Assembly (NCBI GenBank): GCA_033439255.1
Contig: CM065889.1
Span: 744,001 to 808,000 of the forward strand
Source: Hericium rajendrae
Lineage: Eukaryota > Basidiomycota > Agaricomycetes > Russulales > Hericiaceae
DNA: 64,000 bases
Direction of reading: 5' to 3'
The notes under the pieces were generated by a model, which was not told the origin of the DNA, made no database searches, and worked only from the letters and a program-made list of their open reading frames with translations. Shown piece after piece: positions 1 through 15,600 of this stretch. How positions within the stretch are numbered: position 1 is the stretch's first letter; each line of letters starts with the position of its first letter. Made by a program: the position numbers and the translations under genes.

Positions 1-230
1 TTTGAATCAGCAGGCAAGGAGTGCGAGAGAAAGAGAGGCTCATCTGGCGGTCTATATACCTGGTCATCAAGATCAGCTCATGAGCGGCCTAGTAGTCTGT
101 CTTCTTGATTTACTACAGCAGCACCGGTCTTTGTGGACTCACCTAAGTCGTACTGCATGGTCTACTGGTAGGCAGCCAATGCTCTCATCGAATACACCAC
201 ATCAATTGAGCCACTCACTTTGCTTTCACA

Positions 231-734
231 GACTTACATGGACATGGCACCCGGTGATGAGATGAGGACTCACGAGCTTTCGATACTTGGAAGACTCATC
301 GCGGCGGGCGCTGCATCAAGCACACGAGGAAAGGCTCAGCATCCGGATGGCGGAGGTGCCCACGCGCACGACACGTCTGTGTACAACACGTTAGGCGAGC
401 CTCATGGAACGTACCAGTTGCCTGATAAGCTACAGAGAATAGACCGCGATGAGAGTCGATTCAAGCGTGCCGTGAGGAAAGGAGGATGAAAAAGGGCGGG
501 AGGAGCATGTGGTGGTTCAGGGCAAAGGGGAACGCCGGAGCGTCAAGACGCGACTTAGCGAAAATCTCGTACGATGCCCAGGTCCGTGAGCAAGCTCTGC
601 GGAAACGTATTCGCAAGTCTGAAAAGGTCTACGGATTGGGTTTGGGGAGCGAAAAAGTGATCGACTTTGAAGATATTTCCCGAGCTCACGAAGGATCGGA
701 AAAGTCCAGCTATGCCGTCCCGAAAAGGTCATAA
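231..734 (+). CDS. possible 3' end of an unidentified gene
   Basis: I do not recognise this. A splice-acceptor-like site (tttcacag) before base 231 opens a frame running to about 488, and an adjacent frame runs from 486 to 734 and is rich in Lys, Arg and Glu. The second frame ends in a charged tail with VREQALRKRIRKSEK. Codon use looks compatible with an exon, but I found no domain and could not join the two frames through a convincing intron. It may be the tail of a gene that begins to the left of the window, or chance ORFs upstream of LEU4. Confidence 0.25.
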
Positions 735-1087
735 TCAGGACGCAGTGTTGACGGATATTTCCTCGTCACTTCTTCGATCTCCAAAGGGTCAGAAAAGGCA
801 CTCGCAAATCATAAAAGGTCAAACAATTCATCTCCTTCAGCCCTTTTCGCCTCGAAGAAATTCGGGGGTTCCGCAGTGAATCTCCTGCAGAGATGACTCG
901 GGACCCTAACCCTACCACGGGTTTACTCTATTAACAAAGCCGAATTTCCCGAATGAGGATCGGAAGTGAAGCCGAGGCTAATATTCGGGAATGAAGACCT
1001 CCCGTGTCTGCAGTAATTCTAGATTTGACTCGACTGGTCGACCGACAAAACTTCCACCGCTCCTTCACTTCTTTTCTAACGACCGTC
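735..1087 (+). promoter_or_regulatory. LEU4 upstream region with two TGACTC sites
   Basis: This is the intergenic stretch before the LEU4 start. It holds two GCN4/CPC1-type TGACTC cores at 894-899 and 1026-1031, about 190 and 60 bases before the ATG. An inverted repeat lies between them (aatttcccgaat at 943-954, attcgggaat at 983-992). GCN4-family control of leucine synthesis is established in fungi; that these copies are used is inference. Confidence 0.4.
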
Positions 1088-3687
<2,600 letters not shown>

Positions 3688-3837
3688 TAGAATGTGGAAG
3701 GATGATATAGCTGTGTCTTGTATAACACATTTGTATCTCTAATCAGTGCAGTGCCTCGATGCACAATCTCATAGTCATTACTGTACTGGATGAAGTGCTA
3801 TGGTACATGCACCTATGGATCCAAGAAAGTTCATAAA

Positions 3838-6800
3838 TCACATTACCCTCGCCCCGGGCCTCGCTGGCCCCCGGCCATTATAGATCTGTGCCAACAGCCC
3901 AAGCACACCGCCATCCTCGAGCTCCTCCTCTTCCTCCTGCATGCTCAGCTGTGGCCGCATGCGCTTCGCACCCGTACCATCCACATACGACTCGCCCAGC
4001 CCGCTCCCAACACCTCCGTCCGCCGCCTGATCCTCCGGCGCGATCTCCGACGTGCCCATCCCGTCGCGCGGCGGCTGCGGCGTCGCGAAACCGACCTGCA
4101 CGCTCCCATCCGAGTCGCCGAGCACGGCCGTGCGCGCCATCGCCATCCCGCCGAGCGAGGACTGGTACATGCTCCCCTCGGGCAGCGCCTGCCCGATCAT
4201 CGTGCTCGCGCCGAGGCCCACCGCGCGCCGGCGCATCGCCGCTGTCTGGCTCTCGGCGAGCGCGCGCTCGTACTCCCGCGCGCGCAACTCGAGCTGCTGC
4301 TCCTCTGCCTTCTTGTCCGGGTGTACAGTCACGGATGAGTCCTGATGCGCGGTGGGCAACGTGGGGTGCAGGTACGCATCGTGCTGCCGGTGCCGCCGGG
4401 CGCTGCTGAAGTCCGCCATGCGGCTGAGGTACAGAGAGCCGGAGGGGTCGAGGGCATCCAGTCGGGATGTGCTGCTTTGAAGTTGAGGAATGACTTCTCC
4501 ATCTTGCCTTCCTTTAGACATGAGCCGCTCGTCTGTTGCTTCGGTCGGGGCTCCGAACTGACGAACAAATGATGAGCAAGCCGCATGCTGCGGTGATTGT
4601 GCGGGACGCACCTTGACGTTACCATGCCGCTGGAAGTCGAACACAGCGAAGCTGCACACGAATCCTAGCCCATCCACATGCACGGTAAACTCACGGAAGA
4701 AATCAATGATGGATGGTGCACAACGTGGGAGGGAAAACCACAGGATCCAAGGCGTCAGCACGACCGAGACGAGTTCGGACGCGAATGTGATGACCTTCAT
4801 CCGGAAGAGCTCGCCAAATTGCTCATGCACCTGAACCCAAAAGCATTTAAAGACAACTCATGCAGGGAACGATTGATTTACCTTCTTGGAGTGCAGCTGG
4901 CCCTTCCACTCGTCTGGCATATAATGGGTGTACTGCACGACCTCCGTCATCAGGATTTCCGGATCGAACACTCTGTTCTCCTCTGGTATCATTCCCCGTG
5001 CCACAGCAAGGATACCGGCAAAAAGACTGAGGTAGAAAATTACGGTCCTATGAGGCGTGATCTCAAAGTGCAAGGTAAGTTCCGGGTCGAGCACAGAGGC
5101 AAGCAAAAGGACGGCGGCGAATGATCCTGCGACAAATGCAACGAATCTGGAAAGGCGACGATGATTGGTTTTCCTGATTGGAAGAATTCGAAAGGAAGCC
5201 TACCGCATTACGATTGCAATCTTCTCATTTGGGTATTGTCCAATGTACATGTTTGCAGCGGGGTACGACTCGTCTAGTCTGCGCGTGAAAAGATGCGGAA
5301 GCTCGTTGAACTCGCGAAATTTCCATTGTGCAAAGGGAGTATATGCGCGTCCACCGATTGAAGATGGATTCTTGTGGTATTCCTAGGAAGTAATCCAGTA
5401 AACAAATCGCGTCGAAGGGACAGTTGTGGAAGAATGTCATACCTCGAAATATCGGAAAAATGAATACATGAGGAGATATAATACAATGAAAGGTGCAAAG
5501 ATAGCGTTGAGCATGCCCATGAAGATGAATCGTCTCCGTAATCTTGAAAATCAGAACGGCGATGTCAGAACTGAACAGGCTCCTGGAACAGAATGCACGC
5601 ACCCTTCAATCAATGCCGCACGATTCTTGCTCTTCAGGAATACTTTCCTCACCCTTCCTCTGGGATCAAACAAGTATTCCATCAAGCAAAACCTCAAGTT
5701 CCACTCCAAAGCTCGCGTCAAAGTCCGGCCTTTGTCTTCTTCTGCCAGTTTGTACCGTGATAGAGCCTTGGGGAGAGGCACGCGTAGATCAAGCAGCTCC
5801 TTGTTGAAGAGCGCGATAAGATAGTTCTCCTGTCGCATGATGCGATTTGCGACGTCGTGCGCGTCGAGCTTTGCAGCATCGTTCTGACGAGGACGAGTGG
5901 AGGAATAAGAAAGTGCGGTGACAGGGTTGGAGTCGCGAATTTCTGAGATGCGTCGAACAATCTCAGGCCAGGAGATTGTTTGGATATCTTCCTTTGGGCG
6001 GGTAAGTTCGAAGCATATGAGAAATGAAATGGACGCACATCGGGAATATGGAGTAGATGAGTATAGAAACGATACATGTCGACTAGCCGCATAATACTTA
6101 GCGCGTAAGACACGGTTTGCCAGATGTAGAACGCGCAAAACAAGATGAAGAATAGGAATGAGAATCCAGAAAATCTGCCCGTTGTTCAGCCACAAGCCCG
6201 TGAGTAATATAGCAAGACATACCTAGATACGCAGCGATCGACGACGACGTCTGAAAGACGCTGGATACGCTCCGGTTGTATTCGAGAATAATCCACGCAT
6301 CTAAGCAGGAATGTCGAAAAGGCAATGACGAACCCGACTGTGCTACGAGCATCCATCAGCACACCGCATCTCGTTAGGACATGGAACTGTCATGGAAAGA
6401 GAACAACACTGACAGGAGATTAAGGCCCCGAGACAGAGCTATCGAGTATATGCCTTTGCCCTCATAGTAGTAGTAGACCTCTTGAAGAAATGCATCAAGG
6501 TTATAAACGTTGACCCAATTCCATAAAGCCCGTTCGTAAGCGTCTAGGCCACGCATTGGCTTCGCCGGCTGCGAAGGTGGCGGTGAATGTCTCGAGCTAT
6601 CGTACCCTTCTTCATTGATCTCCGAAGGCCGTGGTGGAACCGATATCCGGGGTGCGTCGACACCAATCCCGATACCTGGAGGCAACACAGACGGCACTTC
6701 GCGTGCTTTGCCTTTCGCGGTACGAGGTCGTGGTAGCGGTGGCGGCTTGCGGGCATTGGGAGACTCTATCATGAAGCTCCGGGGTACCTCGTCGTCTGAG

Positions 6801-7247
6801 TCCTCCGACTGCTTGTCTTCTTGGTGGATTATTCGGGCGAAGAACATTCATCTCCGAACCGCCCCAGGACACGCGTCCCTTCGGTCGCGTGCTTGTACTC
6901 AGCGTGTGCGCTGCTTGCGCTTCAATGTCGTCGTCGTCTGAGTGAGATTGTGTGGGGCTGTTCTCCTCCTCTTCCAAGACTGACTGGTTGGCCGCAGTGT
7001 ATCCTTGGTAGGTGCGTCCCATAGGATTCAGCATGTTCAGGAATGGACGCGAGCTAGTACCCGGTGCATATAGGGATTGTTGAAAGGATCGTGAGTTCGA
7101 TAATGGTCGCAATGTCGTACTCGACGAGGGGCGTCGTTTGGGAGATGACATGGTTGGAGACGAGAGTGTCCCCTGGACGCCTCTACAGAACGGAGAACCA
7201 TAACTGCTCGGCCAGGCTTGCCTGGCGCGTCGCATTACGTAAGGCAT
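3838..7247 (-). CDS. ATG9: autophagy-related membrane protein Atg9
   Basis: Atg9 is the multispanning lipid scramblase of the vesicles that seed the autophagosome. The start is either 7247 or the internal Met at 7151 ([10 protein letters not shown]), which I slightly prefer. The N-terminal third is a disordered, Ser/Pro-rich cytosolic region. The conserved core begins at [19 protein letters not shown] (about 6530) and runs through several membrane segments, for example [12 protein letters not shown] and [18 protein letters not shown]. The segment ending [11 protein letters not shown] and [16 protein letters not shown] is typical of the family. The C-terminal tail is long, polar and acidic. 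At least five short introns interrupt it. Within the conserved stretch [16 protein letters not shown] (about 4450-4515) the frame shifts out and back: a run GGG at 4452-4454 seems one base short, and another change lies near 4512. Divergent from nothing; it converges on LEU4. Confidence 0.93.
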
Positions 7248-7698
7248 GATAGTTACTGATGGTCAAGTCATTCTGCTCTTATTTCATCGGGCACGTATGT
7301 TCAGTCCACCACTTGTCCACTTTTTTATTCGTCAATCTTCTGCGCTATGAAGCTAGAAATTCGCTGCGTTGAGGAAATTGAAGGCGGAAGAAGATTTCAG
7401 AGGCTTTGTTCGGGATGATGCGTCACTTTCAAGCTCCGCTTCGTGGCACGGCGAGTGGTGGATGGTACTGTACTGGCAGGCTCACAAATCTACATAATGG
7501 ATTGCCTGACTTTACATCTGGTCATGAAAAAATTGTGTGCACTATTGATGTCGCAATGAAAGTTCGTACATGATCATAACTGTACGTCGATGAGGGTATA
7601 GTAATAAATACCAAGGAAAGTCCATGATCGGATCCAAAAACACACTATGAGGATGCGACGTAAAGCAAGCATCCAAAATACAGGCCATCCATCTGCAA
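7248..7698. other. intergenic: ATG9 promoter and EH-protein 3' end
   Basis: The stretch holds the upstream region of ATG9 and the 3' flank of the EH-domain gene, both on the minus strand. I saw no conserved ORF, RNA gene or repeat here. Confidence 0.5.
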
Positions 7699-9660
7699 CT
7701 ACCGCAGGATGGGCTTGGAAGCAACTTTTTTGACCGGTTTACGGCCCATAGCACTGCCAACTGCAGACTTTCCCAATCCGAGCTTGGCCCGTCTGAGCTC
7801 TTCGTCGATCTTCCACATGCCTCGCGCAAAAGCGTCCCTGTCTAGCGAACCCTGCTCCTTGGCGTCGCATTCAGCCCTGCAAGACACGCCATTGAGCCTC
7901 TATGCCAGAGGGAATTAGGAGCGAAACGCACCATATGTCCTTGAGCCTCTCCTTCCCCAATCTTGACCGCATCCAAATAACGCTGACCACCTCGGCTTCT
8001 AACCGGTCTTCGCTTTTCTCGCCACTGTCCTTCCCTGCAACGCTGTCCATATCATCCATATCGATCTCCCCACCTGTGATCAAATCTACCGACAAGCCGC
8101 GCCAGCCATTCTGCCGCCTGCCCTTCGCGCTGCTTGCCGGCGACATGGGCGTCAGCTTTTCTTTCTTCTTCGCCTTCTGCGCGCTGAGTGTCTTATCAAA
8201 AAGCGCGTCATACCGCGCCCGCGCTACAGGCGGTATGGGCGTCGGACGCCCTTTGCCTAGCCCGAGAGCAAGCCCGCTGAAAGCAGTGTTGGGACCCTTG
8301 GGCGTGAATGCAGCAGAGCCTATGCTCGAGACGGATGTCCCAGTCCCGGAAGACATGACGCTAGCGCGGTCGGACATCGACGCAGAAGTTGTAGAGTTGA
8401 GCGATGTCCGAGCGGAAGCAGGCCGGCTGCGCGATGCGTGCGTAGGAGGTGGCGGCGGGGGAGGAAGACGGCGCGAGGCGGTGGTGGTCGAAGTCGGCGC
8501 GGAAGAAGTGGAGGGGGTCGGTGTGAGGATCGGCGAGGATATAAGCGGCGAAGACTGGCTCGAACTGGTGTTCAGAGTTGACGGAGCGCTAGGACGTGGT
8601 TTGGTTGACGTTGGCCGTTGAGGTAATTTAGGAGGCTCAGATTTTAATGGCTGAGCTGCCGGACCTTGCATGTATTGGGTGATAGACAAACTGGGAACGA
8701 AGGATGACGTCGAGACGTTCTCGAAGGACTCGTCCAAGCTGTCACCGTCCGTCCATTCCTTATCCTTGTCATCAACAGGTGTCTGCATGGATATAGATGG
8801 GGACCGATCGTGATCTCCCCCACCATCGGAGGATAGGGACACGGAGTGAAACGAACTGATAGACGATGCTGGCGCATGTCCGCGTGCCGTATTAAGACCG
8901 AGCTTGGAGACATTGGGTGGGTACGTGTGGTCTGCGTCGGGAGGTTTCAGCAAAGGAGATGGCAGATCTTTGCCTTTGCCGGACGTGGATGAAATGATGG
9001 GCGAAAGTGAAGGGGTGGAAGCGGATCGAGAGAAGAGATGGACGGTTTGCGAGGAGGAAGGGGAGGGGCGTTGCCAGGTTTGCCCCTTGAATCGGCTTGC
9101 GGCCAATCGAAGTTGATGAGTGGCGCACCAAAAGATGGCCGAGGGGAAGGAGAAGACGAGTATGATGTGTGCGGAGGGAGAACGCGCTTGTTCCCTGTAG
9201 GAGGTCGTGCAGGCGGGCTTTTGGTTTTAAACGATGGATTCGGGCCGTTGCTCTTCTCTCCATTTGTGAACTCATTTTGCCTCGATGCAAGTAAATCTTC
9301 CAGTTTACTAGGATGAGAGATAGACGTTCGGATAAGATCGGACAATCGCCACCATTGTTGTACGCACCTGGTCTGACGACTCTGCAGGGGAGGTGCTGGC
9401 CCATCGTCAATTACCCAATCCTTCAAGTCCGTCAACGAAGATTTGCTAGCTAGCGTATGGGGCGATGTTGTAGGCGACTCCACCTTCTGTCCGACAGGTG
9501 GTGACGGCAATATTGGAACATATGACGAGATGGAGGGTGAACTCGGAGAATCTAGCGGATTGATGTCCTGGAAACTAGCAGCGATATCCTTGGATGATGA
9601 AGAACTATTCAATGACTCGAATGCTTGTATTCGAGATTGCAGGGCTGTAGATGGTGCCAT
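7699..9660 (-). CDS. IRS4: EH-domain protein of the Irs4/Tax4 family
   Basis: The start codon at 9660 opens MAPSTALQSRIQAFESL. The first two thirds are low-complexity, rich in Ser, Pro and Thr, with poly-Pro (PPPPPPP) typical of endocytic and cortical adaptors. The C-terminus holds an EH (EF-hand-like) domain: RYDALFDKTLSAQK, then NGWRGLSVDLI, AEVVSVIWMRSRLGKERLKDIW, and DAKEQGSLDRDAFARGMWKID, ending KKVASKPILR. In yeast, Irs4 and Tax4 control phosphoinositide levels, cell-wall signalling and autophagy; only the domain layout supports the name here. Two introns are clear (about 9300-9366 and 7880-7934). A frame change near 9040-9060, between PPLPPRKPS and SASTPSLSP, has no splice sites and is likely a one-base error. 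Confidence 0.75.
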
Positions 9661-10545
9661 ATTTGAAGAAAGCACTAGGTATCAGACGGTATGGTGAGTG
9701 GCGGAAGCAAGCGAACGGCCAGTGGAAGCTGCCCGGGCCGCCGCGGATGGTGCCCGACTCCGGTGAGCGCTTGCCACATTCCGAGTCCAACGTTGAACCA
9801 GATCCAACTTCGTTTCTTTTACTCGTCTGCAACCTGTTGCACAGACTGCATCGACGATCAGATTCATAGTCCTGTTTGCATATTATACGACATCGATCCT
9901 GCTGATATCAATCGTGTCCTTCTGCTAAGATCGTGTCCCTGACTTCTGGCCCAAGTCGGCGACCGGAATACCACGTCAAGTCTCCTCGCTACGATAACGT
10001 ACTCGCTAGATGGTTGGAAATCAGAGCGAATTTGAAGATGAGTGGATCACATGTAATCGTAGACTCCTTTTGGTTGCTCGTCTACTTGTTAGTCAAGGTG
10101 ATATTCTTCGTCGGTTCCTTCGAAACAGCGTTCTCACCGCGTTGTCAGATCACATGGTGAGGATTTGATACCTTCGCCTCGCCTCACTGTCCGTCAAAAG
10201 CTTTGCCAGGCGATGCTCTATCTCATCGGGACTGATAAGATGGATGGATGGCCTTCCTGCTTGACACGGAGGTACATGCCCTGCGGACCTCTGAGATTGA
10301 GTGATGGAGTGCATGAAATGTCATCAGTCCTACCCGTGTACCGCTGCTTCGTTCGTATATGACTTCCACATCATCATTTGACTTCCTTTTATATCACGTC
10401 CGCAGAATAGCTCATGGTTCGTCAAAAAAAAAACTCGCAGGCAGGTCTGCAAGAAGGCAGAACCCCTTCCCTATAATTCGTGATGGTACATGAGCAAGAA
10501 CACTGTGCAGTCTGCACCTCCTCTTGTTTTCTGCGTCTCGACTTC
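9661..10545. other. intergenic, nothing recognised
   Basis: This lies between the 5' end of the EH-domain gene and the 3' end of the YCII gene. It contains a run of nine A at about 10424 and only short shadow ORFs. I see no conserved coding sequence. Confidence 0.5.
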
Positions 10546-11091
10546 CTACGTTTCAATCAATTCCGATAGGGCCATGAGAGGTTTGACCTCTAGCTTTTCC
10601 TTGTCCCACTGGACGATATAGTGCGAAGCCGAGTGAGTACCCTTCTTCGCATTACGTAGAGTACTTACGACGTTGGCTATCCAGTAGATGTCACTCTGCA
10701 TGATATTCCTCACTTCTTCCATGCTGGTCGCCTTGAAGATGCCGACGGAACCCTCTATCTTCTTGGCCGTCACCGATGGAGACAGTGAATCGCTGTCGAC
10801 CATGGCTCCTCCATGCACTAACAATCGCGGTTAATTTCCAGAACATGGCATGTACAAGGTAGGTTGTACGGGTGCCCGCGGCTTACCAAGGGTGCCATTC
10901 TCAAACAGAGTCTTGAGGCCTTCCAAGTGTTGCGCCCTCACTGCGAAATGGCGCCTGAATGCGTCAGGATCAGTGTAATCCGGAGCCCAAGCAGCGAAAA
11001 GATATTTGGGGGATTCAAGGGGATTCAATGGACATTGCTCGGGTGTCCAAAGGTCTGAAGGGTTTATGACGACGAGATCAATGTCGTCCAA
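10546..11091 (-). CDS. YCII-domain protein
   Basis: A 138-residue protein from three exons (11091-10887, 10817-10669, 10608-10546); the summed length is exactly 139 codons and both junctions keep the frame. Features of the YCII ferredoxin-like fold are visible: YLFAAWAPDYTDPDAFRRH, RAQHLEGLKTLFENGTLVH, GSVGIFKATSMEEV and SDIYWIANVWDKEKLEVKPL. Family members include small enzymes and proteins of unknown role, so no reaction is assigned. The ECM15 gene starts divergently 650 bases away. Confidence 0.85.
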
Positions 11092-11742
11092 CCTCAGTTG
11101 CGAGCCGCCGTTTTAATGCATCTCAATTACCCGCTTTGTAGGAGTGTATACAACTACATCCACCTGTGGTTGTACATGAGAATCGGACATCAGCTGGCAG
11201 GTGGAAGGCTCCATATCGCATCTTGATATAGAGATCTCGAAGATGACAGTCCTTCCATGCATGTCATGTAGATAGAGGTAGAAGCAGCTTGCTTATCACG
11301 CAATCGCATCCTCAAGAAAAGAAAAGAGAAGACGAACATGGTTTGCCTTGTGTCGACGGACAATTTATAGGGCACGCAACCGTATGTCGAAGATCAACGT
11401 CAACTCTTCACGCTCTTAATTTCTATCCCGACGTGCTGAAGTCGATCGTAACTGATACAGAAGGACTGACGTTGCGATTGTCTTCTGTGCGAATCAACTT
11501 ATTAACATAACGTTAACCGGACCTGACTCGATAGCTTAACATACAGAACATTAATGGTCTTTCTGGAGGTGAGCTACTACGAGACCAAAACTCGGAGCAA
11601 GTCGAACGCTGTCACGGTGAGCGCTGACTGTCAACAAATCAATTGATCACGTCGCACGGAACCGAAGTCAGAACTTCGCTTTGACTTGCTCTTCGTACTC
11701 GACCATCACGACGAACTTTCTGATTTATATCTCCTTCTCGTG
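11092..11742. promoter_or_regulatory. divergent upstream region of YCII and ECM15 genes
   Basis: This non-coding stretch separates two divergently transcribed small genes. No TATA box, repeat or ORF worth noting was seen. Confidence 0.4.
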
Positions 11743-12447
11743 ATGTCTGAAGGCCCAACCGGCGCTGAACTATATGCTGTTGCAGGTAACGGATTCGTGC
11801 TTGTTACGTGACGACGTCGACTCTGGCTTATCGATGTGTCTTTAATTCCAATCAGACTTTTGCCTGATACCGATGGGAACTGGCCATGATCCCTCGGTGC
11901 GCACCCTTCTACTTTCTGAGTTTCTTTATGAATTGGAAGGCTGTCCTCATAGGTCGCCGAGTATGTTGCAGAATGTGCTCGCATCCTTGATAGATCGGGC
12001 CTCAAGTATAAGGTGCGTGGCAGGGATCTTACTTTTCTCTGCACGACTGACCAAGTCTTATTAATCGGCGGTTCTATAGATGCAGTACGTCCCTGCTAGC
12101 TGATCGCAGATATAATTTCATTGAACGACTTCGGACTAAGCGGCTACGGTACAAACCTCGGTACGTTTGGTGTGCTGCGAGATGGCGCCGTTTTCGTCGC
12201 TTATATTGGCTTTCCAGAGGGGCCATGGCAGGCTGTCAGTCAAGCGATTCACGACTGCCATGCTGCCGTGCATGCGAAAGGCGCGCCCCGCATAGCTACG
12301 GATATCCGCATAGGCACGCGCTCGCCTACCCATCCCCGCGCGCTTGAACAGAGCAACGACAGCGAGGGTGAGAATGCGCGCAAGCTGCGGCGAGTGCAAG
12401 AGATTTTGCAGAGAGACAAAGTTGGGAGCACAGATAGTTCGTCGTGA
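11743..12447 (+). CDS. ECM15: ECM15/MTH1187-family (thiamine-binding fold) protein with a 5-nt exon
   Basis: A 132-residue protein read from six exons: 11743-11785, 11856-11896, 11953-12012, 12080-12084, 12141-12160 and 12218-12447 (399 bases, 133 codons with stop). The family core is clear: ADFCLIPMGTGHDPSVAEYV, ARILDRSGLKYKMHGYGTNL, EGPWQAVSQAIHDCHAAV and GAPRIATDIRIGTR. Members of the MTH1187/YqgV/Ecm15 family form tetramers, and some bind thiamine. The cellular role is unsettled; the yeast name comes from a cell-surface screen. Exon 4 is only ATGCA, flanked by tag on the left and gtacgt on the right. It supplies Met and the first two bases of His in MHGYGTNL, and skipping it loses the frame. 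Confidence 0.88.
12080..12084 (+). other. 5-nucleotide microexon of ECM15
   Basis: ATGCA lies between an acceptor (ttctatag) and a strong donor (gtacgt). With the next exon (CGGCTACGG) it yields Met-His-Gly-Tyr-Gly, the invariant family motif. Confidence 0.8.
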
Positions 12448-12608
12448 TGATCGAGAATCCGGAAGAGTTTACTGCTAGGTGACTGACGAGGTCCATCCAC
12501 TGACGTTTTTCCGGGAAGTATAGGTCTGATACAATTAGTGCTAGCGAGACATCTAACAGGTCTTGTGCCCTTATCCATGGTGTACAAATCAAAATGTTTC
12601 CCTATTAA

Positions 12609-15600
12609 TCACACCTCCGGGCTTTCTGCCCGTTCCTCTTGCTCCCATAATTTGATAAGTGCATCGCCGAGCGAGTTGCCTAACGCAAGAGCTAGTGGAA
12701 CTGGCACGGCGTTACCGATTTGACGATGTTGCTGATACATGACTACTCATTTAGACAATCCCGTTCCAGACAAATTGAAACACGTACGTCGTTGATGATA
12801 CTAATCGCTCTTGTATTGATCGACAGTATTTCCCAGTGATCAGGGAAGCCCTGTGCACGGGCGCATTCACGAATAGTGAAGATCCGTTTTTGCTATGAAG
12901 AAGGCGAGGATATGGTGAATCAAACATCAATCAGTTCGCAGATGCAACTCACCGTCGGATGAATGCAGCAGCTGCCCTTCGAGTTAGGTGAAACAGAAGT
13001 CATGGCCGTACGGAAATGACCTCTGGGATCAACCCGCTCATATATACCACACATGTGTTGAATAGTAGTCCTCTTGTTGACTCGTTCACCAAGGTGAAGT
13101 GCGCGAGGAAGATCTATCAGACATTGCGTTAGCTGAAATATTATCCCGAAAATGGAGTTCAATGACTTGCTTGACCAATCAGCACCAGAGCGTATCGGAA
13201 CATTAACCACACTTCAAAACCGAAACCGGTTGAGCAGAAGACTAGGTATATACTGACAGATAGCCACATACCGCTCAATAACATCATTCGTAAATCTTTT
13301 TGTATATTGGTGTTTTATCCGACCGTCGGAATACCTTCTGACATTCATTTGAAACCGGTTGAGAGGAGGACTTGGATACAATGTGGCATTATAAAATCCA
13401 GGGTAGTGTGAAGGTCCAGGACCTGCATAGAATGCTATGATACCTGCCTCTGCACGTATTTTCACATCTGCATGTGCTTTAGGTGTTTCAGGAATCTTAT
13501 CATGTGGATCTTGCCAATCAAATGGTGGCTAAAAATGTGAAATGTTAGCAAGAATATGGAGGTGAAACACAAATTCTGACCAAATCACCAATGGCATCAT
13601 CAATTGTCACAGGGTATAGTGGAGCTCCTTGATTGTAATCCCCGGGCATAAGTGATCGAGTGACTGGAGCTAACTGTACACCCGTTGGAAGTGTTGTAAA
13701 AGTCTGATTTTGAAAAAAGTAGTGGGTCGGAGAGGAAATGATGGCAAAGGTACACCTCGTCTAGCACCCCAGAAGATGACCCGACGACGGCCCTGAGGTG
13801 CACCATATTGTCCGGCTTGAACCACCTTAAATCGGACCTGATAGCTGGAAATTTATGACATCATCAATATGTAAAAATGACTGATAGCATAAAGCACAAA
13901 CCCCAAGGAAGTTAAAGATCTAACAATAAATTTTACAACTCCATTTTTATATCCACCAACAAGACGGGGGCCATCTTGTTCAGCCTTTAGAGGATGCATA
14001 AGGAGGCCTAGAACATTCTCCAGAAGAAAATATGCAGGTCTGTAGAATTCCACATATGACATCATATTACAGACCAAAGTTGACCTATAAGTGAGTTTAG
14101 TTAGAAATTTGATGGATTATCCACACTGTAAACATACCTGGGATCATCAGCTTTCTATTTTCATCATCATCAAATCTTAATCAGTATAGATTATAAAATA
14201 ACAGATTACCTACCTTATGATGATTGGCCCCAGAATATGACTGGCAAGGCAGACCTGAGATAATTGTCAGTTTTAGCTTGACAGAAAGAAAAGTGACACA
14301 ACTACCACCAAAAATAAAATCCACATCACCAGGCTCAGGCATAGGTGGTAATTGTGTTTTGTTATCATGAAGGCTGAGAAGAGGACTAGGCTGCTCTCCA
14401 TTCAGAGTATTAACTGTATGCTCTAATAAAAGATTGCAGCATTGGTTGTAGATAATTGTAGTTGGATGATTTTTCCTTAACAAAAGTCAACATACAAAAC
14501 TTATATGATGGAGATTGATAAAACCTCATCGTCAGTGAGCAGCTCGGAGAAAACTCTACAGCCCACTTGGTCTGAACAAAGCCAGAGTCATCCATCCCTG
14601 TCGAAAGGCCACCAGCACCTGTCCAAAAATGATAAGAAATAGATAGATGTAGATTCAAGCCGTGAATTTTACCAGCAAATAATTCGAGGCCTTGCAAGGG
14701 CCTTTTTCCTTGAGTAGCTTGGTCTTGTTGTTGATATTGATACGGCAAGTTTTGTGACAAGAGGGACAAGACAGAAAAGAATGCGTAGCAAGATCCTCGA
14801 GATCAGAGTACGAGGCCACGTTCGGTGAAGCTGCTTGTTTTTTCACATAATAATGATCACTATGTTGAAGCCACTTTCCAATATCTGAAACAGCATCGTT
14901 ACAAACAACGAAACACTTCCCAGCAATGCGCTCTGGCTTCACGGTGACCGTCTTAAAAGTGGCAAACAATTGACGCTGAAATTTGTGTCAGAGTTTGGTC
15001 TATGGATTAGAAGATAGACGCACTTCGTCTTTTGGCTCTGGTGCTGCATTTGGATTATCACGCCGTTCTCGTCGCACAATGTCGTCCCACCGTCCAAGGA
15101 GCCGCACAACCAATTTGAAAGACTCTACGTCTTCAAGGTCCTCGAACTCCAGAATCTGCCCGAACTCATAAGGATTGTCGGGATGGCGACCATGATAGAG
15201 GTAGACACAGTCGTTGACATGATATTCAATGCCATATTGCGCAAAGCCATTGTGACGAACGACCAGCTTGTTCTGCAAGTCCTCGCCTGCTTGAAGGCCG
15301 CATGGAACACAGCGTTTCCAAGGTTTGCAGCGTGACAGCGCCTCGTCTCGAGTCCTTTCAGAGAGCTCAACGAATGCGCTCTCATCCTCATCCCATGAAA
15401 GGCTGCGCGCAGATTCAGATCTCTGGTCCGATGGACGATATTACCACTGACCTTGACTCAAAGAAATTATTCTCAGCAGAGGACTCATCCTCCGCGGGCT
15501 CCACTTCGTCGGCAGCCAACTGCACAACGTTACATTTTTGAATGACCGTGTTAAGCTCAATGTCGTCACACAGGTTCATGATATAGAGGCTACGCGAGTG

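Noticed and set aside
904-914. Telomere-like ccctaacccta
   Set aside because: Only two units, embedded among genes; too short to be an interstitial telomere and plausible by chance.
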